Shown one piece after another: positions 48,687-62,229 of a stretch of DNA of 64,000 nt. The notes under the pieces were generated by a model. The model was not told the DNA's origin. It did no database searches and was given only the letters and a program-made list of their open reading frames with translations. Numbering within the stretch: the first letter of the stretch is position 1; every line of letters starts with the position of its first letter. The stretch comes from Nymphaea colorata (taxonomy: Eukaryota; Streptophyta; Magnoliopsida; Nymphaeales; Nymphaeaceae). The position numbers and the translations under genes are program-made. Where the stretch lies: positions 17,624,040 to 17,688,039 of the forward strand of contig NC_045145.1 in assembly GCF_008831285.2 (NCBI RefSeq). Direction: 5' to 3'.

Positions 48687-51600
48687 ATGGCTACAAAGGT
48701 CGAACAACCTTCAGGGTCAACTTCTGCAACTTCTTCTGTAGCAGCAAGCAGTCCGAAAATATCTATGTTTGGTAAAAAAACAGGGTTTGTTATACCAAAG
48801 AACAAACTCTCTGGTTCTCTTGTTCCTATAGTTAGAGGTGGCAGTAAGTCGGAAATAGCTGATGCGCCCAAGGAGGAAAGTAGTAAGCAGACGAGGAAAA
48901 CAAAATGGGGAATTGATCTGACACAAGATAATGCTGTTAGAAGAGGCAGAGCCTTGGCTTATCAGGTGACTTTTACTGCAACCATGTAATGCTGCAGATC
49001 TGTATCTTGTTTCATCCTGTGGGCAATCTAACTATCATCTACTTGCCCCTTTTCTCCTTGCAGAAGATGAGTGTCAGGATTCTGACCCATCTCTTAATCC
49101 TTATTGAGGCTTCTATGTTCCTAGCCTTAATGATATTGGCCTATTAAACTTTTTCCTCTTTTTTTGAAGTTAGCTTTTCAAACGCTCCGTCATGGGCCAT
49201 TGTTCTTCTTAGCTTCTGTTTGTGTAAATGAAATCAATTTGCACCCTAGCAATTGAAGCTCTCCATTTCCTAGTGAGCTTCAAAATGCATCTTCCTTGTG
49301 ACTGTTTCACATGGAGGCTTCCCATTCCAGGTGGCATTAAATGATATTACTGCCTTTGTGGTGGAACAAATTTTGAGCAGACTCGGGCTGAGCAAATTAC
49401 GAATCAACTGGAGTCAAGGACCCTGGACTTTGAAGATGATCATGGCTCAGAACCACCATCACAAACCCCAAAACATAGTTCTTCTGATCGTGGAGTTGAT
49501 AAAGAGGTATTCATGGATGGATTCATCTATTCCTGCATGTTTTTGTCTTAAACATCATTTGACTACTGATTTTACAATGAAATGGAGTTCTTGTACACTC
49601 ATAAACTTGTTTGTTACAGTTAGAAGAGCTCTTGCAATTGGAAAGGCGAGAAGCAATAGGTAGGCAGATTTTAGCAGGAGAGAAATAATCTTTTCACTGG
49701 TGTCTGTGTGTCAAATTGTCTGTGCGTCAAATTTTTATATGGTGGCTACCTTGCTGACAATCAGTCACAATTATTCAAAATTAGGTGAATGCATAAAGTT
49801 GAATCCTAGTTACAAGGCCCCACCTGGATACAAGCCAGTGCTGCGAGAGGCTAAAGTTCCGGTCCCTGTAAGTATCTAACAAAGCTGTATTCTGTAAAAT
49901 GGTGTCTGACTTCTCTTTGCTTTGAGTATATCTGGTAGAGGACTTGTTGCATGCCGTTTCATGGTTTGTTGTTAGGAGGAACAAAATGGTAGCTGAAGTT
50001 AAAGAGTATATGTTCTTAACATTCCAATTGTAATGTGTACCTGCATGGAAAATCTTCTTCAGTGTTTATGTTCGAATAGCAATATAAGCGTCCAAGTAAG
50101 TGTATGCCTGAAAATGGACCATGGAGGACTGAGGCCAATAACATAATTATCATCAAGCAAACGAAGCTCATTAGCCTTTGTTAGTGAGTGAATGAGTGTT
50201 TGTGTGTGAATGTGCATGTAAGTGGTTTATGTTGTGTCTGGTGCACCCATGAATGGATGTACCGAGAATGTCACCAAGATGTGCAGAAACCTTCCCATCA
50301 ATATGAGGCAATATGTACTTGTTTGGCTATTGATTGAACCCCAGTAGGAGCAAATCTCTTACAATATTCAGTTGTATGTATTCAACCAAATGCAATTTTA
50401 GGGTTTGAGGGTCGAAAACACTAAATGCATTGGAGATGCTTGTGTTGGTGGCTGTATGAATTTATATTTACATATTAATATCTATTGCATTCTCGGGACC
50501 GAAATCTTGGTCAATAAGAGGTAGAAAATAAAAGAATATACTTTTGTTGTGATATAAATTAAGCAAAACTAGTTTGGAGGTTTATCTTCCATGCTTGAAC
50601 TTATTACTAGTTCTTGTGTGCGTGCAGCTGAAAGCATATCCAAATATCAACTTCATTGGCCTCATATTGGGCCCTGACAACAGTACAAAAAAGCGGCTTG
50701 AAGAGGTAAATACAAAGTATACTGCTACCATGATGTGCTCTTGTTATTTATTCCAAATGTTGGTCATTTTGTGAAATATGGTTCATTTTTGTTGTTTGGT
50801 GCTTGTATTAAACAGGAAACAGGAGCTAAGATTCAAACACGTGGTACCAAAGCTGGATCAGGAGAGAAGGTAGCTGTATAATCAATATAAGTTTCTATAC
50901 ACTTAACTGGAGAATTTGTTTTAACTTTTTGGGTTGTTATATATGATGTTTCTGTTGTATATACCAAGATGATTTTAATGTGTGTTGGGGCTGCTGCTGT
51001 ACTGCGGGTTTTTTTATGTGCTCCGACTGGGTATCAAAGTTGATGTAGGGCACCTTATAAACCTGATCAGTATATGTTTCTTTTTTTCCATGTTAAGTAT
51101 TTCTTATGATATACCACTATGTCCTACGAGCACAGTGTGTTGCATTCTATATTTTATGATGTATTGCAGATCTTACTTTCCTCTAATCTTTAATTTTCCA
51201 TGGTACTAGATTATTGTGGAGATGGTTCAAACTTGAAAGTACTTCAAACGCATCTCTTAGAAGTACCTAGAGATGAACCTGCATAAGTAGATAACTTGAG
51301 AATTTTTGGTAGGGACTTCTTTAGGGAAGTGCTTTTCCATCTTTTATTCATGATTGACCATTTAGGGCTTGAGAGACCATGATTCTTTACGGCCTGATGA
51401 TGGTGTTTGGTAATGTCTTCTTTTCTCCACCATGTAGTCTCCAGATCAGAGAAACTATAAGATCTGTTTCCATTTTGGTTTAGCATCCAAATAAAGGCAT
51501 GGAGGTTCATTTGTTATGCTGTTGCCTTTACCGTTGTTGTATGAGATGACTTCATGATCTATCATTTTCTATTCTTTACCACCATTGCTAACGTCATAAT

Positions 51601-54483
51601 GTTAGGATTTCTGCGGACACCTCGAGGACATCTGAGACTCCTTTGTTAGCCGAACCTCTTTCCTCTCTACCCACTCTCTTTCTTAGCGAGTGTTTCATTT
51701 TTTTTTCGATGTTATGTATACAATTCAGCCTGGAATACCATGATTGTAACATTACTTGAATGGTCTTGCTGAATGCCTTAATCATCACTTCCTTTTCTGT
51801 ATGCATATTTCATTTTATTCCCAAAGGGTTCATTATTAATGATAAATTTCAACAATCTGAACACTGGATTTATAAATAAATTGCTCCATGTGTGGCTCTA
51901 ATTCCTAAGCATCCATTGAAGAATCGTTATTCTTCTGTTATTATTCTGATGATTTTGTTATCAGTTATCTTTGTTCACTCTCGCTCTACCAGTCCTCAAA
52001 CGGTGGACTTTCATTACACCATCATCAGGTAACACAAGGCCAATTGAGAGCCGATATTTTATCATCAGTTATCAAATTGTTCATCATGCAGGAGAGAAAA
52101 AAGGGATTTTTAATCTTGCTTTCTCATGCTAATGGTTTACGCTTCGTTTCAATCAAATCTTCTTTGGGTGCTAGAATTAATTGCTGGAAGATATTTGAAG
52201 TCATATTCAGTTTCGCATTACCTTGCCAGGTGGAAGTCAATCTGTCGGATGATGTTGGAGCTCATGGTGTTTATGAAGAATTGTATGTGCACGTATCTGC
52301 AGAGACATATGAGAAAGTTGACTCGGCTGTTGCTTTAGTTGAATTACTAGTCACCCCCGTATCTGTAAGTTGTCATGCTCTGCTGCTTCTCTGCTTATCA
52401 CCTTTATGACACAGACTTTGTTCTCCCTTCCAAAAACCAGGGAAAACCTGCCGCTTCAACAGATTCATCTTCAGTTTCTACTGATGTTACTGCACGGAAT
52501 CAAAATCAAGTCGAAGTGGCTCCTGCTGGATATATGATGCCGATGGCTGCTGGTAACTTGGGGATACAGACTGGTCCTCCTCCACAGGGTCTATATCTGC
52601 CGTATAGTGGACCTTGGCAGCCTCCGAACCTCTACATGCGGCCAGCTCCTTCCTTTGCCTTTATGCCAAACGCGATACCCATGGCCAATGCCCCTCAAAG
52701 ATTTCCTCCATCCAACGTTACTACCTTCAATGCTCCTCCAGTATCGGGAGCTGGTCCAACTGCTTCGCCGATGCTCAATGCTGACGTGATTCCCATCAGA
52801 TCACAGCCCCCAGTCTCGGTTATGCAGCAGCCTTATACACATGAAGTCAGACCACAAAATCCAGTAGGACTTTCTAGTCGTCCTTTCCCTGTTCAGCAAC
52901 CACAACCATTTGCTAATGCAATACCTCGACCCAACACCCTTCCTCCACCAGCTTTTGCATCTGGGCCATCGCTACCAGCTGCATCCTCAGGGATGTCCGG
53001 GACAAGCGTGCAGGCACTTCCGCAACCAGCTGTGATGCCACAAACGGGGGCTGTGACCGGTGGTCTGCTACCTAACATGCCTCCTCCTGGAAACCCTTAT
53101 GGATGGTCTGGTGCGTCAAGCGTGCTGCCAGCAAGAATGACTAATATGACCCCTATGCCTCCGCGCATGATGCCAGACTCGTCAAGGCCTGTTTCTTCAG
53201 TTACTTTACCTCCAACAGCAAACGGTATGGCTGCAGCACCAGTCCAACGTCCAGCCGAAACGCGGACATTCTCTTCACCCGCTCCCGGAAATCCTGCTCT
53301 TCAGTCGCACATGCAAATGGCTGTTCAACCGACAGTATCACAGCTAACCCCTGGTTCTACACTGTCACAGCCTTCGGCTCCTCTGGGGCCAAGGCCAATA
53401 CAATCACCTTTACCTGGACGTCCACCTGTACCTCCCGCACTTCAAACACCATCAAATGCAATGCCTGGTCCATTGCCGGCACAAGCATCAGGACTTGCCC
53501 CACCAGCACCTGTAGCGTCTCAACCGCTACCATCAACCTCTCTGTCTCAAGTATCTTCTCTGGCACGTCCCACGGTGCTGTCAATTCAATCATCACCAGC
53601 TGCATCGCCGATACGACCTGGAGCGGCACGAGTATCAGCACTTACACCAGGATCCATAACACCAGTTGCAACAGGACAAGGGTTACCACAGATGCGGATA
53701 GCGTCTCCACAACCAGCTGCTGCACCACTTGCTTCTGTTTCTGGAAGCCTGCCAAACTTGCCTTCCACGAACATCTTTAGGCCTCAACGTCCAAGCTCCA
53801 GTGACTTTACATTTCAGCCTCAGAAACCCCAAGCCTCTACCTCACAAGGTGAAACAAGACCTAGCATGCAGCTAGCTTCTCAGAACCCTTTGTCCAGGCC
53901 ACAAGTGCCACCTATCCAATCCCCACCTGTTCCGCACCCGCCATCGTTCCGAGCCGTAGTGCACAATCTTCAGCCACAACCAGGGATACATGGTTTTGCA
54001 AGGCCAAACGCCCCAATATCTAACCAAACAGTTATTCAGAGACCTTCACAACCTGCTGGCTTTCGAGGCAATCCAAACATTGCCTCACCACCGCCGTTTG
54101 TCAACCCCATGGGACCACCTGGTCCTAGACTGCTGAATCAAGCTCTGCAGAGGGCACCACCAGGCATCGGAGGATCTCAGTCGCTGAATATGCCACCGCC
54201 ACTGCCACTGCATGGCTCTTTGCCTGTTCGTCCAGGTAACTTGCAGCAAATACGTAACACGCCGGTGCCCATGAACCAGCCGGCTGGCTTCGCCGTTATG
54301 AGCCGGCCAACAAGCGGGAACCACGGGTACACTTCAAATGTTAACCAGATATATGATCCGTTCTCTCCCACGTCTATTCCGTCACAGCAGGGAGGCAATG
54401 CAGCTAAGTCAGGAGTGGAAAGCCGGCAGCAGGACACTGATGCCGAGTACGAAGATTTGATGGCTTCAGTTGGTGTTAAATGA
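48687..54483 (+). CDS. SF1/branchpoint-bridging-like KH-domain protein
   Basis: Eight coding exons (48687-48965, 49381-49506, 49620-49659, 49785-49867, 50628-50705, 50816-50869, 52230-52364, 52441-54483) give 945 aa, all in frame. The N-terminus holds KISMFGKKTGFVIPKNKL and KTKWGIDLTQD, followed by LNPSYKAPPGYKPVL. One KH domain spans about 171-262 (LKAYPNINFIGLILGPDNST, ETGAKIQTRG, then YEELYVHVSAETYEKV). The rest (about 266-925) is Pro/Ser/Gln/Ala-rich low complexity, all in the last exon, ending in an acidic tail. Layout and wording match plant proteins annotated as branchpoint-bridging or SF1-like; I believe Arabidopsis At3g32940 is the relative. SF1 proteins recognise the intron branch point in the nucleus. 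Unlike canonical SF1, no zinc knuckle or RRM is seen, and the KH loop reads GPDN rather than GPRG. Confidence 0.85.
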
Positions 54484-55207
54484 TTTTTCCATTTCCAACT
54501 CGATAAGCAACATGAATACTGGAAGAGCCCGAGTGGTTTAACCAGTAATGATGTGAATAGTTGACAGGCATGTCGAGGGGGAGAAAACGTTTTCTTTCTT
54601 AAATACTTCATACATATTCTGCAGAAGAAATACCTTGCTCTTAGTTTTGTAAGTTAGCCAAAGCCCTGCCACATAGGGTTCTCAAATGTCCGATTTCCGT
54701 TGATTTAACTATGAACTAGCGGCAAAATCTTGAAGATAAAGAAAAGCATATCTACGTCTGCATGTCTGCCATTTGATCATTCCATTGTGAGAACGGAAGT
54801 TGGTGCTGTGGTATTTTTGTGTGTACGTTCATTTTATGCAGCGGGTGGCATGTAGATATATTTTTTTTTGGTTTGGCTTTATGCCGAGCTCACGCGCCTC
54901 CTTAATTCCATGCGAGACGGATGATTTTGGCGTATTAGAAAACGAACTCTGATAAAATATTTATTTGAACTACCTCAGTCTGAAAAGAACATGTAATTCA
55001 TACTAACAAATGGTTCATTTCTGAAAATCTTTCCTTTGTGAAATTTATAGAACCAAGAAAGAAGCACACGGTTTTCCAGGGAAATAGCTTTTACGTGAAA
55101 GCTTCGTTCTTCATGACAGTACATGATTAAAGCTACTCTTTCTATGAAGGCACTCCATTTTATGCAATTTCGTTATATATAGCATGATATGTTTTTATAG
55201 GCAAAAT
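54484..55207. other. Downstream region of the SF1-like gene
   Basis: The first 150-400 bp are the probable 3' UTR. The remainder is AT-rich with no gene or repeat that I can support. Confidence 0.45.
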
Positions 55208-56266
55208 TTATACCGATGGCTTTTTATATTTTCCCGTGGAAAATAAAAATTGGAAATATTGCGAGGCTTTTCTATTGAGATTATGTGAAACCGGACCGGA
55301 TAAAGTTTCTAATTTGATAATGCCAACACTGAAGACTGGATAGAAGCGGCAGCTCCTCCCTGGTGATCTTCCCAATCTCTGCCTTCCACCTGAAGCTACC
55401 GACCTACACGTTATTGCAGCAGACAATTTCAGCGTTTGAACTGAGAATGAAGGTCGATTTCTTAATTGGTCAGACATAAATTTCATTGATAAGAGAAAAA
55501 ATTTCTTGTGGCAGTCATGATTGCAGCAACCCTCTTTCGTTCGAAAAAATGAGAAGAATTGGTTGACAAAATATGAACCAGTGATTATCTGATCGTCCTC
55601 AGTCCCATTATCCATAATGACACCATACACGGACAGCATTGCACAGCGCGGGCACACACACAGAGCACAGCACGGCACTGGAAAAATTGGACTGAGACTC
55701 TCAGGCATCCTGTAGAAGGCACCACACACCCTGCACCTGAATAACATCCCCTAGCTGTTTCACTGCAAATTGTTCAACACCCAAATGCAACCGAGCCCAA
55801 AAAGACATGCTAAAGGAAAACTGAAGACATCCAAGAAATTAGAGGGTTGCTCCGGGAACCACCGAGAGTCGAGACCCACTTGCAGTGTGGCATATAGATG
55901 CACAATGCACCTGCCCACAGCACCGGCTTTTCCAGTAATGGTGTCTAAGGGGCACCTACTTCCTACCATTGGAGCAGAAATGCTGGTCCACAGTACGACC
56001 AGAAGGGGTATGATCTCCACAGAAGGAACAAGAGATTTGGTCAAGATGTTGGCAAGCAGAAACCTTCTTTCGAAATGGGTGTTGGCGATGCAGGGAAAGG
56101 AAGGGGATTGGAGAGAAGAGGTCATCGGGCATATGGATAACCGCGGAACAGGATTGAACGTCTTTGTCGAGGAATCTGGAGGGATGCAGAGCAGGGAAGA
56201 AAAACAGGAATAGAGAGAACACCGTTTTATATTACGATCTAATGTGGGGATTTTTTCTTGGGCCAA
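55208..56266 (-). other. Uncertain Cys-rich minus-strand locus
   Basis: Two long minus frames lie almost end to end: 55760-56266 (168 codons) and 55208-55747 (179 codons). The second opens with FRCRVCGAFYRMPESL, then PVPCCALCVCPRCA, a zinc-ribbon-like spacing of Cys pairs. A third minus frame (55956-56222) has CSFCGDHTPSGRTVDQHFC. AG sites just before 55734 would let the Cys-rich part be a second exon. Against a gene: part of the Cys run comes from GT/CA-rich DNA, the plus strand is also open (55770-56213), and I recognise no family. It may be a real unnamed gene, a non-coding RNA or chance. Confidence 0.3.
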
Positions 56267-56292
56267 CGGCGGTTGTCGATGGTTAGGACTTA

Positions 56293-56693
56293 CGCCCTGT
56301 TTGGTTGGAGGGAAAGGAAGGGAAAGGAAAGAGAAGGGAAGAGAAAACGAAGGGAAAAGAATGGAATGAAAAGGAAAAGAAAGAGGTGATTAAAAAACTT
56401 GTTTGGATAAAAAAGAAAAGAAAGGAAAGAAAAGACTAAAATCTTCTTCCGTTTTTCTTTTAAACGTGGGTCCTCATGGGTATTATGGGCAAAAAAAACT
56501 TTTCATCTTTTTTTCCTTTTCTTTCCCTCTCAATCCGTTCAATTTGGGAGGGATTGAATTTACACTAATCTATCCTTTCCTTTCCCTTCCCTCGCAGCCA
56601 AACATACTTTGTCTCTTTTCCTCCTTTTTAATTAGCCAACTGGATTGCTTAATCCCTCCCTTTCCTTCCTATTCCCTCCAACCAAACACACCG
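56293..56693. mobile_element. PIF/Harbinger-type MITE, 401 bp
   Basis: TTA is duplicated at both edges (56290-56292 and 56694-56696). The ends match as inverted repeats, sharing TGTTTGGTTGGAGGGAA exactly, and the pairing continues weakly through purine-rich DNA (GGAAAGG, GAAAAGG) on the left and its pyrimidine-rich partner on the right, so the whole element folds back on itself. No coding capacity. It lies about 200 bp upstream of the MnmE start codon and within 30 bp of the uncertain minus-strand locus, so it probably forms part of the promoter region of one or both. Confidence 0.8.
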
Positions 56694-56895
56694 TTAGGAC
56701 CATTTGAGTTGGGTGTAACAACGGACCCGGGTCTCCGGCTTAGCCTGTCTCTGGCCTTTCAAACTCCAGGCCTTTCAAACTCCAGGAACACCGGGCGCAC
56801 ATTTTGAACCCAACCCCAACCCGCAGATAATTTAAATCGGGGGCAGTGGCCGGCGGAGGAGAAGCGAAGCAGGCAAGTGTGGCTGCCGCCGTCTG

Positions 56896-59800
56896 ATGGC
56901 CAAGCTGCTCTCTTTCTCTTCTCATCACTGTCGGCTTCTGTGGCCCAAACCGTCACTCAGGCTGACTCCATTTTTCTCCTTACCACCAAGGTTACTCTTA
57001 CTCGCCTTGTCTTCTCTCAAACCTATCTCATCATCCTCACCACCACCATCATCCCAGCTATATCAGACCCTGCCCCCAACTCAAGAAGGTACTCTACTGC
57101 TCCTTTCCGTTCATTCTTGTTGCAGGATTGCAGTTTCATGTATTAGCTTCTTGCTTCGGGTGTAGAAAAGAAGGTTAGCCCACTTTGCCCATTGGATGAG
57201 AGGTCAGCTTCCCTCCAAATTGATGAGGAGCAGCAGCATACGCTCTTGAGGTTCCGTTCCAGTACAATAGCGGCCATTGTTACATCCTTGGGCGGGCAAC
57301 CAGGCGCTGTCGGCATCGTTCGAATCTCAGGCCCTGCTGCCGTCGACGTCGCTGCCACCGTCTTCCGGCCGGCGAAAAAGAGTAAGAGCAGCTCCAGTTC
57401 GGTTCGTTGGAAACCAAGAAGCCATTTAGTCGAGTACGGTGTTGTCGTGGATAGCGAGGGAAAGGTCGTCGATGAGGTATCTGAGTTGAATTCATCAATT
57501 CTTTTTTGGTTTTGGTGTTCCGTGACCCTTCATTTTCCTGATCTTCTCCTGATTTTTCGATAATCCAAGTTTCCTTTACGTTGCTATCATTCGCGCTGAT
57601 GCTATGTGAGATGATAATTGTGGGAACGAATGAATCGAGTAGGTTTTGGCGGTGCCCATGCTGGCACCTAGGTCGTATACTAGAGAGGATGTGGTGGAGC
57701 TGCAATGCCATGGGAGTGATGTATGTCTGCATCGAGTTCTGAGAGCATGTTTAGAGGCGGGAGCGAGGCTTGCGGAACCCGGTTCGTTTCTCTCTTCTTT
57801 TCGCCCTTCGTTCCCTTTTTTTTTATGTTTCTTTTCCTTGTGCTCCATTGATACATGGTCTGCTGTAATACTGTCTTCACGCTTATAATTTGAGCTTGCC
57901 ATGTTGAATGGTGCATAACGTGCTTGTAGATGTTTGATTCTATCTATTGATATGTTTCGCTAAACTTCTGTCAGGAGAGTTCACACTTCGTGCTTTCCTA
58001 AATGGGCGCTTAGACCTCTGTCAAGCAGAAAGTATAGCCAGGCTTGTTTCTGCAAAGTCTTTTGTTGCCGCAGACACTGCATTGGCAGGGATGCAGGTAT
58101 GTTATGGCTCTAATAATGCAAAGATACACTGATCGAATTTCTATATTGTGCATCTGCTGATTTGCATGTTACATATATTGATATTTGGCACAAACTTCTT
58201 CAACCTTAAGGATATGCAGTTCTTCCACTATTATGTTCTTCTGGCAGTGATTTGGTTATGACTTCTTAGACTGACAAGGGCTGGTCATGTGTCAGGGAGG
58301 CTTTTCCTCTGTAGTCAGATCGTTAAGGATGCAGTGCATTGAGATACTTACAGAAATCGAAGCTCGTCTAGATTTCGATGATGAAATGCCAACTTTGGAC
58401 ATTGGGCTTTTGATAAGCAAGATAAATGCTATGTCACATGAAGTCGAACAGGCTTTGGATATTGCTAATCATGACAAATTTCTTCAATCTGGATTACAGG
58501 TATCATGTGTTTCAGTTTTACGTGCATGAAGAACTATATGTTTTCTTCATTGTTTGAGGTCATGCATGTGCAAGTATTAATGTTTCCTTTGCTCTTAGCT
58601 TGCCCTAAAACATAGAACAGTCACTATTTTACATTTTTCATTATATGCCAGTTCTTTTATTTCATCTTTTTTATTCTAATTACTTGATTAAAAAAAAGGT
58701 TGCTTTGATTTCTCAAATTAAAATGCTAAGTTATCTTGTGCTTTAGATTGCAATTGTTGGCCGGCCTAATGTGGGGAAGTCAAGTCTGTTCAATGCGTGG
58801 AGCAAGGTAGGTTATCCTTTCTGGTTTTTGATATCATTTATCTTATATTCCCCTAGTTTTCCTTGTTTAAAAGTTTATGCTACAAGTCCTCTATTTGTGG
58901 GACTTGGACTCATATTTGTGGTCCTGTGGATTGTTATTGATTTTTCACTTTATTTTGCCATTTTAGATTTCTAAACAGATTACTAATCAAGTTAGCTAAT
59001 TTTATAAATCCTTTTCTGTTAGGATTCTGAGCTTTTATTGGTTGTAGTTTATGTTTATTATCCGTGAACAATGTACAAAGAAAGTTTATAAGTATTTGAT
59101 AACAATGGAAAAATATGTATATAAAACCATATGATTTTTGCACATCTATAAACTGTTTAAAGTAATGCAAATGAGTTTCCTATATGTAAAATTGTAATTG
59201 ATAATGCAAACGTCATATAGATCTGAACCATAAAGGTAAAAGTTGAGAGTAGGGCAATTTCACGTTTGCTTTATTTACATAAAGGACAATGTGAATCCTA
59301 TTCAAATTAAGGCAGAAAGTAAATGTCCAAAAGTTGTTCAAGGTGGTAAAGACCAGATGCAATCATTATTTACCGACCTATGTCTAATTCAGTATATGGA
59401 TGACAGCAAGTTCAGACTCCCCTTCCTATACCAACTTGGTTGGCATCAACTTGATTTCAATTAAGGATGGCAGCAACATTTATACTCTTCACAAGGCCTA
59501 GAGATGGACAGAAACTGGAGAAATCCCAATCCTAGTGCTTTTAAAATGTGATGTTTTTTTCTTATGCTCCGTTTCATGTTTATTGCACAAACAAGGTAAA
59601 CAGGTCCCCTAGACAAGCATTTTGCTCCTTAAAATTAACATAAAAACAAATCAAACAGAAACAGATGCATTTGATATTATGTAGGAGTGGTTATAGAAAA
59701 AATGGAACAAATTTCTCCATTCTTTGCCTGGTCTCATATGTTATAATTTTTCCATGAAATTGTAAACAATATCCTCAGTCCTCTTTGTTTGCTTGTTTGG

Positions 59801-62229
59801 AATTTTTTTGTTCTGGAAGCAGGATGCTGGCTGTTTATGAATGGATATATTTTTCTTTCTTGTCTTCTGCCACCTGTATTGACATTATCAGATTTATTTC
59901 AATCATGCCTTCATCATTGAGGATTTCTCTTAAAATAGTTCGTCATTTGAATGAATCGCTGCAGCAAAAACCATCTGGACTTTATGGTTTTTCTTTTTAG
60001 CATGCAGAGTGATCGAGCAATAGTTACAGATATTGCTGGGACTACAAGGGATGTGATTAACACTGGTGTTACTGTTCGTGGTATCCCAGTAACCCTTCTT
60101 GACACAGCTGGCATGAGAGAAACAGATGATGTTGTGGAAAAAATAGGTGAATTTTTTGTATCTTTCTTTGATGCAAATCTCAGGGCTTGAGAGCTGTGTA
60201 TCTCTTGGGATGCTTTCTGCTACTCTGATGCCCAGTGGCACATTAATGCCCATTTAGATATTTTCCTATTGTAGAAAAGCTTTTTGATCTCTTATTTAAG
60301 TACTTTTGTCTTCTTTTCTTGGCACAAGTTTACATGCTTATTTATTTGCATGTAGGTGTACAAAGGTCTGAAGCAGCCGCTTCTGGTGCTGATATAATTA
60401 TCATGACGATAAGTGCCCTCGATGGTTGGACAATGGATGATGAAAAAATTCTGGAGCGGATAAAAAATAACCAGGTAAGCATATTGCCTGTCAAGGATAG
60501 ACCTGTTTGCTAGAAATGTTACTTAACAGACTATTTACTTTACACTATTTTTTATATTTTGTGTTCAATAATTGTCATATATGGCCAGCAAACTTTGATG
60601 AAATGATGTTCTCAACCATGAATTTGACAGCTATCTTTTACTAAGTTACATGACATGAACTAAATCTTCTACTAAGTTTCATAACATTGTTATACTCTCT
60701 GGGGAAGCGAAGGTTTTCAAAACCCTAATTTGATATACCATGTCTTTGCTTCTTCACCAGTCTTTGTGTCAGTACCAACAATTTGGCTGTCCATGGACAG
60801 GAATGAAACAACTATATGGTACTATTAACAAACAACAAGGCTTCCTTCTCTTTGCTATTTCCTTCTTGTCCCTTTTAGCTTTGTAATTTCTACTTGTTTT
60901 CTCTGAAATAGATCCATCGTCAGGCATGGTCTTATGTTCTTAATCTCATAATAGTGCTTCTTTCTACCGCTTTCTCTGATTGATGGTAACACTAACTGAT
61001 ACATGAAATGATGAAAATCTAATCCTTCCACCACTGTGTTCCTTTGCACTAGTTCGCTCATACTGGAAAATTTGCTTAGGTCAGATTTCATGATCTGGAC
61101 TCTGTACAAAAAGCACCATAGACCTGGTATTTAAGTTCATGTTATGTGGGCTTATGTGTAAAATGGAAGTGAGGGCAGTATGGTCATTTGCGCAATTATG
61201 AATGCTTAACAATAATGGAACCCCTTTTCTGATATAATGGTGTTTATTTGTTGTTTGTCATTAGTGGCTTAGGGTCAGTTAGATTTAATGGGAAATGTAA
61301 AGAGCAGAATGATCGCACAATTTAATCTGGATTTTGTGTAAAAAAAAATTGGGTGCTTCTCACGTCTTCCATCTTGTATCTTTTATTTGTGAGGAACCTG
61401 TAAAGGCTAATTTTTTTTGTATTGGTTTGCATAGTTTTTTTGTTCTTCCACCTAATTCTACGAAGTTTGAAATTGCGGATGTCCAATCTATGTTTCTTGG
61501 ATGTTTCACATTAGTAGATATACCATTTTCTTGTGCCTGGATTTTTTTTTTCTTTTGACTCCCATGTCCTACAGTAATCAATAGTTTGTGAAATTTTCAG
61601 TGTGAAGTGCTCCATTTACTTCTCATTTGACTTATGGTAAAGAAGTATTCTCCTACTTAAATGCCATCCTTAAATTGGTACTTTGCCCTAATATTTATTG
61701 CTTTGCAATGACAGAAATCCAATGGTGCTGTGACACCTTTGATCTTGGTTATCAACAAAATAGATTGTGCAACATCTTCTTTTCAACTCCAGGACACGTT
61801 GGCAGGCACTTTTGTTAAGCAGGTAACAACATGTGCCATAACCGGGCAAGGGCTGCCTGATCTAGATTCTGCAATACTTGAAGTACTAGGTCTTGATAAG
61901 GTTCTCTCGGGTGGTAGGAGCTGGGCAGTCAATCAGGTTTTCACTATATGCTTTCTTTTTCCACGTTTTTTTTTAATAATTTTTAGTCAGCTTAATCCTT
62001 AATGCCAATCTAATCTGTTAAAATATTCTTTCAGAGACAAGCTGAACAGCTTCTCATTACCAGGGAAGCACTTTCAAGATTGAAATCATCAATTGCTGAA
62101 GATCTGCCTATAGATTTTTGGACAATTGACTTGAGGGAAGCTGCCATGGCGCTTGGACAGATAACTGGTGTTGACATGTCAGAAGAGGTTCTAACAAATA
62201 TTTTTAGCAAATTCTGCATTGGCAAATAA
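56896..62229 (+). CDS. tRNA-modification GTPase MnmE (TrmE), organellar
   Basis: Ten exons (56896-57088, 57166-57476, 57643-57781, 57975-58096, 58296-58499, 58747-58806, 60008-60146, 60356-60474, 61715-61936, 62035-62229) give 567 aa in frame. With GidA/MnmG, MnmE modifies the wobble uridine of certain tRNAs; plant copies work in mitochondria or plastids. The first 64 residues are Ser/Leu/Arg-rich with almost no acid, a transit peptide. The folate-binding N-domain holds [11 protein letters not shown] and [29 protein letters not shown] follows. The G domain is whole: GRPNVGKSS (328-336), DIAGTTRD (351-358), DTAG (375-378), NKID (443-446). The protein ends in CIGK, the Cys-containing tail needed for modification. 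Exon 1 is inferred from its frame match and transit-peptide look; its 77-bp intron is the least certain join. The 1.2-kb intron 6 splits the G domain just after the Walker A motif. Confidence 0.94.

Noticed and set aside
51244-51510. 88-codon minus frame inside an intron of the SF1-like gene
   Set aside because: No recognisable domain; length is within chance for intronic DNA.
53357-53641. Minus frames across the Pro-rich last exon of the SF1-like gene
   Set aside because: They are shadows of the biased Pro/Ser/Ala codon use on the plus strand.
59243-59464. 73-codon plus frame inside MnmE intron 6
   Set aside because: It would interrupt the G domain, has no splice signals in phase and no family likeness.
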